From an uncultured Rhodopila sp. (GTDB lineage Bacteria > Pseudomonadota > Alphaproteobacteria > Acetobacterales > Acetobacteraceae), in assembly GCA_903932145.1 (NCBI GenBank), contig CAIZFE010000042.1:124001-188000 (forward strand): a stretch of 64,000 nt of DNA. Reading direction: 5' to 3'. The notes under the pieces were generated by a model. It was not told where the DNA came from. It worked only from the letters and a program-made list of their open reading frames with translations, and did no database searches. Each line of letters begins with the position of its first letter. Position 1 is the stretch's first letter. Shown piece after piece: positions 55,937-64,000 of the stretch. The position numbers and the translations under genes are program-made.

Positions 55937-56875
55937 CTAATGCCCGGCCGCGGGTTTGCCGCCGCCGCCGTATTTCGATGCCAGTTGATCCTTTGTCAGG
56001 AATTTCTGTTCCAGGTCCCGGATCGTGCCCAGGCCCATCAGGTCGTTGATTTCCTGGAAAGACACCGCGAATTCCGGCCGCTCGATCACCCGGCCTTCGT
56101 CGATCGATTGCTTCAGCACACCCAGCGCGTTGCGCATGCCCATGATCGCCGCGCTGGTGACCAGCCGGGGATACGATGCCACCGCCACGCCGACATCCTG
56201 CAACTCTTTGGCACAAAGTAACGGAGTGGTCGGGCGCGCCCTGATTCCGAAACCCATATTGACCGACAAAGGTTTGCAGACTTCCTTCGCGACAAGCGCA
56301 ATATCTTCCTTCTTCAGCAATGCATCAGCGAACAACAGATCGGCGCCCGCCTCGGCATACAGGTTCAACCGGCGGATAGCCTCTTTCACCCCATGCGTCG
56401 CGGTGGAATCAGTGCGCGCCTTGATAATGAAGTCGGGGTCGCGCCTGGCTTCAACCGCGGCGCGGATTTTTTCCACGCCCTCCTCGGCGGAGATGACTTC
56501 CTTGCCGTCCATGTGGCCGCAGCGTTTCGGCGACACCTGATCCTCCAGCATCACCCCATCCAGCCCGGCGGCTTCGAAGCCGCGTACCGTGAAGAAGACG
56601 TTAACGGCGTTCCCGTAACCGGTATCCGCATCGGCGCTGAGCGGAATATCCACGCAGGCCGCGATATCGCGGGACCGCGAAACATTGGTCTCGTAACTCA
56701 GAATTCCAACATCCGCCCAACCAAGGGTGGTTTCGGACAAACCGGCGCCGGAGATGCCGCCGCACCTGAAGCCCATTTGTTGCACAAGGCGAGCGCTGAA
56801 CCCGTCATACACACCGGGCTGGATCAGGATTTCCTCGGCCTCGATCAACTGGCGGAACAGTGTGGTTTTTTTCAT
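55937..56875 (-). CDS. Isocitrate lyase/PEP mutase superfamily enzyme (dimethylmalate-lyase-like)
   Basis: 312 residues. The TIM-barrel motif ISGAGLSETTLGWADVGILS, the Mg-binding ADADTGYGNAVNVF and the active-site loop EDQVSPKRCGHMDGKEVISA (K-R-C-G-H) are present, and IIKARTDSTATHGVKEAIRR follows. The KRCGH motif is that of C-C lyases of 2-methylisocitrate, dimethylmalate or isocitrate; PEP mutases differ there. It is divergent from an aconitase-type pair with a 65-base gap. A hydratase and lyase working on the same acid is a reasonable inference. Confidence 0.88.
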   Translation of the reverse strand: MKKTTLFRQLIEAEEILIQPGVYDGFSARLVQQMGFRCGGISGAGLSETTLGWADVGILSYETNVSRSRDIAACVDIPLSADADTGYGNAVNVFFTVRGFEAAGLDGVMLEDQVSPKRCGHMDGKEVISAEEGVEKIRAAVEARRDPDFIIKARTDSTATHGVKEAIRRLNLYAEAGADLLFADALLKKEDIALVAKEVCKPLSVNMGFGIRARPTTPLLCAKELQDVGVAVASYPRLVTSAAIMGMRNALGVLKQSIDEGRVIERPEFAVSFQEINDLMGLGTIRDLEQKFLTKDQLASKYGGGGKPAAGH

Positions 56876-56940
56876 GCCCGTGGTCCCCTCGCTTTGCTTG
56901 CGCGAATGCTAGGGCTAACCTGTGGGAGGGGGAAGCAAAC

Positions 56941-58203
56941 ATGGCCGGCAAGACGATTTCGGAGACCATTCTATCGGCGAAAAGCAAGTCTGACGCGCGC
57001 GCCGGGGACATCGTCGTCGCGGCGCTGGACCTGACCTATTCGCATGATGGCAACCGCCCGCTGGCGATGGATTTGCTGACCAGCATGGGCACCGACAAGG
57101 TTTGGGACCCGGCGCGCTATATCCTGTTCCTGGATCACCACCCCAGCCCGAACGCCCTGTCCGCCGCCGCGCACACCAAACTACGGGACTTCGCGATCCA
57201 ACAGGGCGTGCGGCTTTACGAAATGGGTGACGGCATCAGCCATGTCATATTGCCGGAGCGCGGACATATCGCACCGGGCGATCTGGTGATCGGATCGGAC
57301 TCGCATAGTTGCACCGGCGGCGCCTTGGCTGCATTCACGACCGGCGTTGGGTCCACCGATATGGCCGCCGCGATGGCAACCGGCCAATTATGGATGCGGG
57401 TGCCGGAGACGATCCTGGTGCGCTGCTCCGGCGTTTTGCCACGCGGCGTGGCCGCGAAAGATCTGGCGTTGGCCATCGCCGGCCGCATCGGTGCCGATGG
57501 CGCCAACTACATGGCGATCGAGTTCGCCGGGTCGGCGATCGACGCCCTGTCGATGGATGGTCGTTTTACCCTGACCAACCTCGCGATCGAAATGGGCGCC
57601 AAGGCGGGCCTGATTGGCACTGACGCCGTAACGGAGGCCTGGTTGGATGGACGGCTGACCCGGCCGTGGGCGCATCTGACCGCCGACGCTGATGCGGTTT
57701 ATGCGCGGATCGTGGACATCGATGCCAGCACCCTGACCCCCCGCATCGCACTGCCGCACAACGTCGATAACGTCGTTGCCATCGAGGATCTACCCCGCAC
57801 CCGCGTGCATCAGGTCGTCATCGGCACCTGCAACGCCGCTCGGGAATCCGATCTCGCCGAGGCCGCCCGTATCCTGAAGGGCAAGCGCATCGCCCCCGGC
57901 GTGCGGCTGATCGTTACACCGTCGTCGCGCGATACGATGGTGGCGTCGATGCAGTCCGGTGTGCTGGCGACACTGGTGCAGGCCGGTGCGGTCATTGCGA
58001 CGCCTGGTTGTTCCGGCTGCGCCGGTGGCTGTCATTTTGCGGTGCCCGATGTGGGCGAAAACGTATTGTCCACCGCCAACCGTAACTTCAAAGGCCGTTT
58101 GGGCAATGCCGAGAGTTTCATCTATCTCGCATCCCCCGCCACCGCCGCGGCGTCAGCACTGACCGGCTGGATTACTGATCCGAGGGAGGAGTTCCGCGCA
58201 TGA
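56941..58203 (+). CDS. Aconitase-superfamily hydro-lyase large subunit (LeuC-like)
   Basis: 420 residues. LDHHPSPNALSAAAHTKLRD, the active-site GSDSHSCTGGALAAFTTGVG and the cluster Cys in IGTCNAARESDL and CSGCAGGCHF are visible. This is the LeuC/HacA type of 3-isopropylmalate dehydratase large subunit. The small subunit overlaps by four bases. Leucine synthesis is possible, but the divergent lyase and the lack of leuB suggest another dehydration, for example of 2,3-dimethylmalate or a homologue. GGAGGGGG precedes the ATG by eight bases. Confidence 0.88.
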   Translation: MAGKTISETILSAKSKSDARAGDIVVAALDLTYSHDGNRPLAMDLLTSMGTDKVWDPARYILFLDHHPSPNALSAAAHTKLRDFAIQQGVRLYEMGDGISHVILPERGHIAPGDLVIGSDSHSCTGGALAAFTTGVGSTDMAAAMATGQLWMRVPETILVRCSGVLPRGVAAKDLALAIAGRIGADGANYMAIEFAGSAIDALSMDGRFTLTNLAIEMGAKAGLIGTDAVTEAWLDGRLTRPWAHLTADADAVYARIVDIDASTLTPRIALPHNVDNVVAIEDLPRTRVHQVVIGTCNAARESDLAEAARILKGKRIAPGVRLIVTPSSRDTMVASMQSGVLATLVQAGAVIATPGCSGCAGGCHFAVPDVGENVLSTANRNFKGRLGNAESFIYLASPATAAASALTGWITDPREEFRA

Positions 58204-58700
58204 ACATCGCAGGCCGCGCGCATTGCTTCGGCGATGATATCAACACCGACTATATCATTGCGTCCAAGTATAAGACCGCGTCGCTGGATCCGCGCGATCT
58301 CGCCCGACATTTGATGGAGGACATCGATCCCGGGTTCGGCCAGCGGGTGCGGCAGGGCGATATTCTGGTGGCCGGCAAAAACTTCGGGTGTGGATCGTCG
58401 CGGGAGGGCGCGCCGTTGGTGATCAAGGCCGCCGGGATCGGCGTCGTCGTTGCGCCGTCATTCGCTCGGATATTCTTTCGGAATGCAATCAATATCGGAT
58501 TGCCGGTGTTTATTTGCGATACGTCGGCCATCAGCACCGGCGATGATCTGGAATTTGATCTGGAGGCCGGCACCGGACGCAATCGCTCGACCGGGGCCTT
58601 GATCGAGGCAGCGCCACTGCCCCGCGTGATGATCAACATCGTGCGCGACGGCGGGTTAGCGGCGCATATCCGGAAGCATAAGACGTTTCAGGTGGTGTGA
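58200..58700 (+). CDS. Aconitase-superfamily hydro-lyase small subunit (LeuD-like)
   Basis: 166 residues. CFGDDINTDYIIASKYKTAS at the N-terminus holds the substrate-selecting loop (YKTA), and NFGCGSSREGAPLVIKAAGI is the swivel-domain signature. The usual REHA is REGA here. It overlaps the large subunit by ATGA. The loop sequence does not match that of leucine isomerases (RFL type), which supports a substrate other than 3-isopropylmalate. Repeats fill the gap that follows. Confidence 0.88.
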   Translation: MNIAGRAHCFGDDINTDYIIASKYKTASLDPRDLARHLMEDIDPGFGQRVRQGDILVAGKNFGCGSSREGAPLVIKAAGIGVVVAPSFARIFFRNAINIGLPVFICDTSAISTGDDLEFDLEAGTGRNRSTGALIEAAPLPRVMINIVRDGGLAAHIRKHKTFQVV

Positions 58701-58735
58701 TATCAACCGACGGGGAGGCCGGGTCTTGCGTACGA

Positions 58736-58815
58736 TCGTCATGGCCCGGCTTGTCCGGGCCACCTCTCGCGGCACTGTCGAGTCACGGGTGGCCCGGACA
58801 AGCCAGGCCATGACC
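58736..58815. repeat. Palindromic intergenic repeat (copy 4)
   Basis: CGTCATGGCCCGGCTTGTCC at 58736 is mirrored by GGACAAGCCAGGCCATGACC near 58815. It is nearly the same as copy 2 and has a similar spacer length. It occurs in the 207-base space between convergent leuD-like and TPP-enzyme genes. Confidence 0.8.
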
Positions 58816-58858
58816 GCCGTGGAATAGTGAGACGTTGCGTCATTGCCGATAGCGTCAT

Positions 58859-58889
58859 CGTCATGGCTCGGACGAACCAAACCATGACG
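58859..58889. repeat. Short palindromic repeat (copy 5)
   Basis: CGTCATGGCTCGGACGAACC and its mirror AAACCATGACG form a small hairpin of the copy 3 type next to copy 4. Confidence 0.55.
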
Positions 58890-58907
58890 TAAAAGAAATT
58901 CGGGGGC

Positions 58908-60566
58908 CTACGCGGTATGCCAGTTGAATTGCTGCGGCTTGCGGCCGGCGGCGTGGTGCAGTTTGACGTTGACCAGCGCCGGGCCAGGATAGGCCATGGC
59001 CTCGTTCAACGCCTGTCGCAAATCTTTCGGATCATCGACGTACCAGCCTCTGCCGCCGAATGCGTCCATGATTTTCTCGTAGCCGGAGCCGATCGCCATG
59101 ACCCGTGGCGGCAGTTGGCTGCGATCTTCCGGGAATTCCTCGATTCCGCCGCCGATGCCGCCATTGTTCAGCACGATGATCTTAACCGGCAGGTTGTACC
59201 GGCACGCCGTTTCGATCTCCATGCCGGAGAAGCCAATCGCCGCGTCGCCAAACACCGCAACAATCGGCCGGTCGGGATGCGCCACCGCCGCGGCGATGGT
59301 GAAGCCCATGCCGATGCCCATGGTGCCATAAGTTCCCGCATCCAGCCGCAGACGGGCATTCTTGTTCGGCATCTGGGTGCGACCGATATCCATCGTGTTG
59401 GCACCCTCACCAATAATCACCGCATTATCGGGCAGCCACGCGCTGATATCCTTGAATGCTCTGTAATAGTTGGTTGGCGCCGAGTTGTCGTCGATCATCG
59501 GCTGGATTTGTTTCGCATTCGCCGCCGATTTCTCAGCAATCGCCGCATGCCAGGGCGTGTCCTTCGGATAGAACCACTGGCGGCTCTCCAACGCTTTGTT
59601 CAACTGCCCGACAATGGCCTTGCCGTCGCCGACAAGCGCGACCTCGGCCGCCACGTTCTGGCTGATCGCCTCGGGCGAGATGTCCAACTGTACGATCCGC
59701 ACCTTCTTGTTGAAGCGCGGCGGCAGGCCGAAATGCATGATCCAGTTCAGCCGCGATCCCATCAGGAATATCACATCTGCCTCCTGCAACGCGTGACTGC
59801 GCGCGGCACCGACAGATAGCGGATGATTGTCATCCATCACGCCCTTGCCCATCGGGGACGCCAGGAACGGCAGTTGCGTGCGCTCGATGAAGGCACGTAC
59901 TTCGTCCTCAGCCCGTGACCAGCCCATGCCCTTGCCGACGATCACCAGCGGCCGTTCCGCCGATTCCAGTACATTCAACGCCTTGTCCACGTCCACCGGC
60001 ATTGCCTGGGAGCGCGGCGGATCGGCGACGGTGGCGGCCTGATGGACTTTTTCCTCCTCGACCTCGCCCAGGATGATGTCGTCCGGCATATCCAGATAGC
60101 AGGCGCCCGGCCGCCCATAGATCGAATTTCGAACCGCCATTTCCACATAGAACGGGATGCGGTGCACGTGTTCGACCGCGTGGGCAAACTTGCAGAACGG
60201 GGTGGCGATCAGCACCTGCCGCTCCTCCTGGAAGGCGCCCATGCCGTTTTGGTAGGTGGGCGACGCGCCGCCGATCAGGATCATCGGCCAGCAGTTCTGC
60301 TGCGCATTCGCCAACCCCGCGAGGCCATGCACCACGCCGGGTCCCGACACCACCAAACAGGCACCCGGCCGGCCGGTCAGATAGCCGACCGCCTGCGCGG
60401 CATAGGACGCGGATTGCTCATTCCGCATGCCAAGATATTTGATTCCGGCCCTTTGCGCGGCCACCGCGATCGGTCCCACCGGGAAACCGACAATGCCGAA
60501 CATGTATTCGACACCCTGTTGCTTCAGGCTGCGCGCCATCAGGGTGGCGCCATCAATTTTAGCCAT
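58908..60566 (-). CDS. Oxalyl-CoA decarboxylase / 2-hydroxyacyl-CoA lyase-like ThDP enzyme
   Basis: 552 residues. The ThDP proton-relay Glu lies in RNEQSASYAAQAVGYLTG, and the cofactor-binding motif GDAAIGFSGMEIETACRYNL ends with the NN (LNNGGIGGG). FGIVGFPVGPIAVAAQRAGI and GRPGACYLDMPDDIILGEVE match oxalyl-CoA decarboxylases (Oxc) and their relative HACL, which cleaves 2-hydroxyacyl-CoA to formyl-CoA and an aldehyde. No formyl-CoA transferase is beside it, so oxalate use is not proven. The promoter would lie in 60567-60880. Confidence 0.88.
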   Translation of the reverse strand: MAKIDGATLMARSLKQQGVEYMFGIVGFPVGPIAVAAQRAGIKYLGMRNEQSASYAAQAVGYLTGRPGACLVVSGPGVVHGLAGLANAQQNCWPMILIGGASPTYQNGMGAFQEERQVLIATPFCKFAHAVEHVHRIPFYVEMAVRNSIYGRPGACYLDMPDDIILGEVEEEKVHQAATVADPPRSQAMPVDVDKALNVLESAERPLVIVGKGMGWSRAEDEVRAFIERTQLPFLASPMGKGVMDDNHPLSVGAARSHALQEADVIFLMGSRLNWIMHFGLPPRFNKKVRIVQLDISPEAISQNVAAEVALVGDGKAIVGQLNKALESRQWFYPKDTPWHAAIAEKSAANAKQIQPMIDDNSAPTNYYRAFKDISAWLPDNAVIIGEGANTMDIGRTQMPNKNARLRLDAGTYGTMGIGMGFTIAAAVAHPDRPIVAVFGDAAIGFSGMEIETACRYNLPVKIIVLNNGGIGGGIEEFPEDRSQLPPRVMAIGSGYEKIMDAFGGRGWYVDDPKDLRQALNEAMAYPGPALVNVKLHHAAGRKPQQFNWHTA

Positions 60567-60880
60567 TTTTGTTTCTCCCCCTTATTGCGGCGGCCGATTG
60601 ACTTGTCTGGCAGAGACTTGGGTGCGTAGGCCGCGTCACCGGCAACACTGAGCGCATATTGACGGGTTGAAAAGAGGCTCGGGTACTGTAGCCAAGGGCC
60701 ATCTCTGACCAGACAGGACAAAGACCTGCAAGCCTGCGCCTAAAAACACTTGTGATTATGCGCGTATGCCGGACTCTCACGACTTCTTGACGTGAATATT
60801 TGATCCATATGCGCTTCAATTGCTTCATGAGACATTTAACGAATACGTAAAGAGTGTCCCCAAACCACTAGGAAGTCCTT
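60567..60880. other. 314-base divergent intergenic region
   Basis: It separates the ThDP enzyme from the small membrane protein. It is AT-richer than average and holds TTGACG at 60787 and several A/T tracts. I see no gene, no RNA fold I can name and no repeat. Promoters for both sides are expected. Confidence 0.5.
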
Positions 60881-61108
60881 ATGCCTGTTCAACTTGTCAG
60901 TCGTTCAATGGCTGACCCCGAAGTCGATCTGATCGATCGTGTGGCGGCGACCGCTGAGGCATCGTCACGATCTCGCGTGATCTACGACGTCGATGAAGCG
61001 GAGGACGATGACCGGATGGCCCTGGGACGCGGGGTCGTCATTGCCATTTTACTGTCCGCGCCGGCGTGGGTGCTGCTGGGTGCGATTGTCTGGTTGGTTA
61101 AGCTGTAA
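60881..61108 (+). CDS. Small single-span membrane protein
   Basis: 75 residues with AGGAAG just before the ATG. The N-terminal half is acidic and polar (DVDEAEDDDRMALGRG); the C-terminal 25 residues (GVVIAILLSAPAWVLLGAIV) form one membrane helix, so it is a tail-anchored or N-in protein. No family is recognised. It is convergent with the NiCoT gene (13-base gap). Confidence 0.65.
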   Translation: MPVQLVSRSMADPEVDLIDRVAATAEASSRSRVIYDVDEAEDDDRMALGRGVVIAILLSAPAWVLLGAIVWLVKL

Positions 61109-61121
61109 GCCCCATTTTCGG

Positions 61122-62135
61122 TTATATCCCGGTGACCTCGATCCGGTCATACCCCCGCACGCGATAGATCAGCGCCGACACCAGCCAGCTCATCACGAAG
61201 ATGCCGATGATTATCACGCCGAAAATGCCGAGATTGGCATTCAGGCCGGCGACCAGGCTCCACACGCCCTGATCCAATCCCAGTCTGTCGCCGATGATCC
61301 CAAGCGCTTCGATCCCGCCGACGAACAGGGCGATGGCGACGGATACGAACGTGATGGTCAAATTATAATAGAGCTTCCGGATCGGTTTAACGAACGCCCA
61401 GCCATAGGCACCCAGCATCAGGATGCTGTCGGTGGTGTCGATCAGCGTCATCCCGGCGGTGAACAGGGCCGGGAAAATCAGAATCGTCCAGATCGGCAGC
61501 CCTTGCGCGGCCCCCGCCGCGGATATCGCCAGCACACCTATTTCCGTCGCGGTGTCGAAGCCCAGGCCAAACAGGAACCCAAGCGGATACATGTGCCAGC
61601 TTTTGCCGATCAGCCTAACGGTGGATCGTAGTATGCGGCCGAGATACCCTCGGCTCGCCGGCAGCGCGTCAAGCTCCGCTTCGACAAACCGGCCGCTGCG
61701 TTTGACCCGCTGAAAGCAACGATAGATCCCGGTCAGGACCACCATGTTGGCGAACGCAATGGCGAACAGAAAACCCGCCGACACGATCGTGCCGATCAGC
61801 CCGCCGATCGCTCGCATGTCTCGAAATTGACCCTCTAGCGCCGAGGCGGTGATGGCGATGCCGACCGAGGCCAGGAACACGACGGTTGAATGACCGAGCG
61901 AAAAATAGAGTCCGACCGATAAGGGGCGCTGACCGGCCTGCATCAGTTTGCGGGTGACGTTGTCGATCGCGGCGATATGGTCCGCATCGACGGCATGGCG
62001 CAGCCCCAGGGTGTAGGCGAGCAACGCGGTTCCCAGCAGCACCGGGTGCGGCCGCGAGACCAGCACGGCCAAACCCCAGATCGCCAGATTGCAGCCGATC
62101 AGGACTGCGTAGAGGCCGAGTATCTTGTTACGCAC
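61122..62135 (-). CDS. Nickel/cobalt transporter (NiCoT, HoxN/NixA family)
   Basis: About 337 residues. The GTG at 62135 with GGAGG nine bases upstream is preferred over the TTG at 62228. The family signature RHAVDADHIAAIDNVTRK in helix 2 and LGFDTATEIGVLAISAAGA are both present, along with GLYFSLGHSTVVFLASVGIA. About eight helices. It imports Ni2+ and/or Co2+. No urease, hydrogenase or cobalamin gene is in the window to tell which. No cobalamin or nickel riboswitch is evident upstream. Confidence 0.93.
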   Translation of the reverse strand: MRNKILGLYAVLIGCNLAIWGLAVLVSRPHPVLLGTALLAYTLGLRHAVDADHIAAIDNVTRKLMQAGQRPLSVGLYFSLGHSTVVFLASVGIAITASALEGQFRDMRAIGGLIGTIVSAGFLFAIAFANMVVLTGIYRCFQRVKRSGRFVEAELDALPASRGYLGRILRSTVRLIGKSWHMYPLGFLFGLGFDTATEIGVLAISAAGAAQGLPIWTILIFPALFTAGMTLIDTTDSILMLGAYGWAFVKPIRKLYYNLTITFVSVAIALFVGGIEALGIIGDRLGLDQGVWSLVAGLNANLGIFGVIIIGIFVMSWLVSALIYRVRGYDRIEVTGI

Positions 62136-62242
62136 GGGCCGTGGCCTCCAATCAACGGGTCCATAGTGGGCTGGCGGCCCCGGGCTTGACAATGCCGAGC
62201 GCCGAACATCAACAAAGGACGATAGCAATCAGGAAACGTACC

Positions 62243-62848
62243 ATGCCCCACAGCGATCCGGTATCCGACCGCCGCGAAATTCGCGAACTCCTGGAAAACT
62301 GGGTGGTCTGGCGCGACTCCGGGCATTGGGACCGGTTCCGCACGGTCTGGCACGATGACGGTGTGATGATGGCCACCTGGTTTCAGGGCACCGCCGACGC
62401 ATTTATCCGGGTCAGCAAGGAAGGCTGGGACAAGGGCGTCAGCATCCTGCACTTCCTGGGCGGCATCTCGATCGACCTGGCCGGCAATCGGGCGGTATCG
62501 CAGACCAAGATGACGATCTCTCAGCGCGGCGACGTCGATGGCGTGTTGAGCGACATCGTTTGCACTGGCCGTTTCTACGATTTCCTCGAGAAGCGCGACG
62601 GCCGCTGGGGCATGGTGCTGCGGCAGCCGATTTACGAGAAAGACACGCTGGTACCGGTCAGCCCCTCAGCCAAACTGGAGCTCGATCCCGCCCTGCTGGC
62701 TCGGTTTCCCGCCGGATATCGCCATCTCGCCTATATCCAGACGCGCATCGGCTATACGGTGAAGCCGGATATGCCCGGGTTGAAGGGGCCGGAGGTCGAA
62801 CGTCTCTACGCCAAAGGCGCGGCCTGGTTGGCTGGCGGCGGTCTGTAA
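62243..62848 (+). CDS. NTF2/SnoaL-like protein
   Basis: 201 residues with AGGAAA ahead of the ATG. IRELLENWVVWRDSGHWDRF and VWHDDGVMMATWFQGTADAF place it in the SnoaL-like cone fold. Its 60-residue C-terminal extension after VLRQPIYEKDTLVPVSPSAK is characteristic of a subgroup beside aromatic- or sugar-catabolism genes. The role is unknown. It starts a three-gene run with the TIM-barrel and SDR genes (gaps of 1 and 12 bases). Confidence 0.8.
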   Translation: MPHSDPVSDRREIRELLENWVVWRDSGHWDRFRTVWHDDGVMMATWFQGTADAFIRVSKEGWDKGVSILHFLGGISIDLAGNRAVSQTKMTISQRGDVDGVLSDIVCTGRFYDFLEKRDGRWGMVLRQPIYEKDTLVPVSPSAKLELDPALLARFPAGYRHLAYIQTRIGYTVKPDMPGLKGPEVERLYAKGAAWLAGGGL

Positions 62849-62849
62849 C

Positions 62850-63659
62850 GTGCTGTCGCTCGCCCATCTGACGGTCCTGGATGCGCATCCGCTGGAACTG
62901 ATCGACGCCGCTCTGGCCGGCGGGTTCGATGCGCTGGGGTTACGGATCGTGGCGCCGATGCCGACGGATGCCATCGTCCCGGTGATCGGCGACGAACCGT
63001 TGATCCGCGAGATCGAGCAACGGTTGGATGCCACCGGGCGGCGGATTTTCGATATCGAGTCGGTCTGGCTGTTGCCGCACACCGATGTCGCCGCCCTCGA
63101 ACCGGCTCTGGCGTTGGGCAGCCGCCTGGGGGCGAAACACCTTCTTGTGGTCTGCAATGACCCGGACCCGGCGCGGTCGGACGCCAGGTTCTCCGCGCTG
63201 TGCGATCTGGCGCAGGCCTATGGGATCGGGATCGCGTTGGAACCGATGCCCTATGTGTGCCTGCGCACGCCTTTGGATGCGCTGGCGGTGCTGAAACGGG
63301 TGAATAAACCGAATGCGGGCCTGCTGGTCGATGCGCTGCATCTGTATCGTTCGGGAGCGACGCCCGCCGATCTGGCCGGGATCGACACGTCACTGTTTCC
63401 TTACATTCATCTGTGTGACGCGCCTTCCATCGCCCCTCCGGCCGAGGGCCTGCGCGCGGAAAGCCGTGGCAGCCGTTTTTATCCGGGTGAGGGGGCATTG
63501 CCCCTGGCGGATTTTCTGCGCGCATTTCCCGCGGATATCGCGATCGGCGTCGAGGCGCCCTGCGCCCGCTACGCCCACTTGCCGGTCCTGGAACGGGCCC
63601 GTATCTGCGGCGCCGCCACGCGTGCGCTGCTGAGCGGCGTGCGTGGTCCGGCCGTATAA
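62850..63659 (+). CDS. Xylose isomerase-like TIM-barrel (sugar phosphate isomerase/epimerase family)
   Basis: 269 residues starting with GTG, one base after the previous stop. Metal ligands expected in the family are seen in GIALEPMPYVC (Glu), LLVDALHLYRSG (Asp/His), IHLCDAP (His/Asp) and IGVEAPCARYA (Glu). The substrate is a polyol or keto-acid in relatives, not told here. It is in a run with NTF2-like and SDR genes, so it is probably part of a small catabolic operon. Confidence 0.88.
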   Translation: MLSLAHLTVLDAHPLELIDAALAGGFDALGLRIVAPMPTDAIVPVIGDEPLIREIEQRLDATGRRIFDIESVWLLPHTDVAALEPALALGSRLGAKHLLVVCNDPDPARSDARFSALCDLAQAYGIGIALEPMPYVCLRTPLDALAVLKRVNKPNAGLLVDALHLYRSGATPADLAGIDTSLFPYIHLCDAPSIAPPAEGLRAESRGSRFYPGEGALPLADFLRAFPADIAIGVEAPCARYAHLPVLERARICGAATRALLSGVRGPAV

Positions 63660-63671
63660 AGGAGAACATCC

Positions 63672-64000
63672 ATGTCACTCGGCATCGAAGGTCATACCGC
63701 CATTGTCACGGGCGGAGCGCGCGGCATCGGTCTGGGGATCGCCCAACGCCTCGCGAAAGAAGGCGCCGGGGTCATCCTGTGGGATCTGGATTTCTCCGCG
63801 TTCGACGCCAAGGCGGCGGGGTTCCAGCCGATTCGCACCGATATCGTCGATGTCACCAACTTGGCTGCCATCGAGGCAGCCACGGCGGCGGCCCTGCAAC
63901 AGACCGGACGGATCGACATTCTGGTGAACAACGCCGGCATCAATGGACCGATCCACGACGTTGTGGATTGCCCGGTCGATGTTTGGACTCAAATCCTGAC
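63672..64000 (+). CDS. Short-chain dehydrogenase/reductase (cut by window edge)
   Basis: The first 109 residues are present. TAIVTGGARGIGLGIAQRLA is the NAD(P)-binding Gly-rich loop, LWDLD the adenosine-binding acid, DIVDVTNLAAIEA follows, and NNAGINGPI is the SDR structural motif. GGAGA precedes the ATG. The catalytic Tyr and Lys lie outside the window. Confidence 0.93.
   Translation, partial: MSLGIEGHTAIVTGGARGIGLGIAQRLAKEGAGVILWDLDFSAFDAKAAGFQPIRTDIVDVTNLAAIEAATAAALQQTGRIDILVNNAGINGPIHDVVDCPVDVWTQIL

Overview
The window reads as a chromosomal stretch of a high-GC alphaproteobacterium, most likely Acetobacteraceae. This is inferred from overall codon and base use, an alphaproteobacterial yfgM-bamB-der order, tandem AsmA genes and family content; no 16S gene is present to prove it. 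Gene density is high and most genes are recognisable housekeeping, transport or central-metabolism families.

Layout. 1-3.2 kb: pmbA/tldE (partial), an FMN-dependent 2-hydroxyacid dehydrogenase, then a secreted glycine-rich PEP-CTERM protein with a near-consensus sigma-54 promoter and three copies of a 19-bp motif around it. 3.2-6.8 kb: a sulfotransferase, an unknown protein and a polytopic membrane protein. 6.9-10.3 kb: yfgM-like, bamB and der as one operon. 10.4-12.1 kb: tRNA-Arg(CCG), a small excisionase-like HTH gene and a decayed IS256-family element, a mobile-element scar. 12.1-25.5 kb: NIPSNAP, two tandem AsmA-like giants, YecA, a molybdopterin oxidoreductase, trmJ-cysS, an atypical Nramp transporter, and an AstE-like/ArgE-like pair. 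25.7-34.4 kb: MFS, gpmI, an HlyD-ATPase-permease export operon, aroC and fabI. 34.5-45.8 kb: a co-oriented surface/secretion cluster (two glycosyltransferases, a protein with ChW-like repeats, a Sel1-repeat protein, a type I secretion adaptor and ABC exporter). 46.2-53 kb: GNAT, AmpG-like MFS, an unknown protein with a palindromic promoter, a hidden selenoprotein gene, manC, dctA and an atypical DUF1643 gene. 53-64 kb: catabolic genes (enolase superfamily, MFS, PEP-mutase/isocitrate-lyase family, aconitase-type large and small subunits, oxalyl-CoA decarboxylase-like enzyme, NiCoT, NTF2-like, TIM-barrel isomerase, SDR).

The most notable item is at 49251-49469 on the minus strand. It is a 72-codon gene with an in-frame TGA exactly at the second redox position of a SelW-type C-x-x-U motif. 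A 6-bp stem with a 6-nt loop follows, placed as expected for a bacterial SECIS. Normal ORF calling misses it because of the TGA. The second notable item is the PEP-CTERM gene with its sigma-54 promoter and repeated upstream motif. PEP-CTERM genes elsewhere are known to be controlled by RpoN with the PrsK/PrsR pair, and the motif here is a candidate PrsR site. No exosortase, selA, selB or selC is visible in this window, so both systems would need partners elsewhere in the genome.
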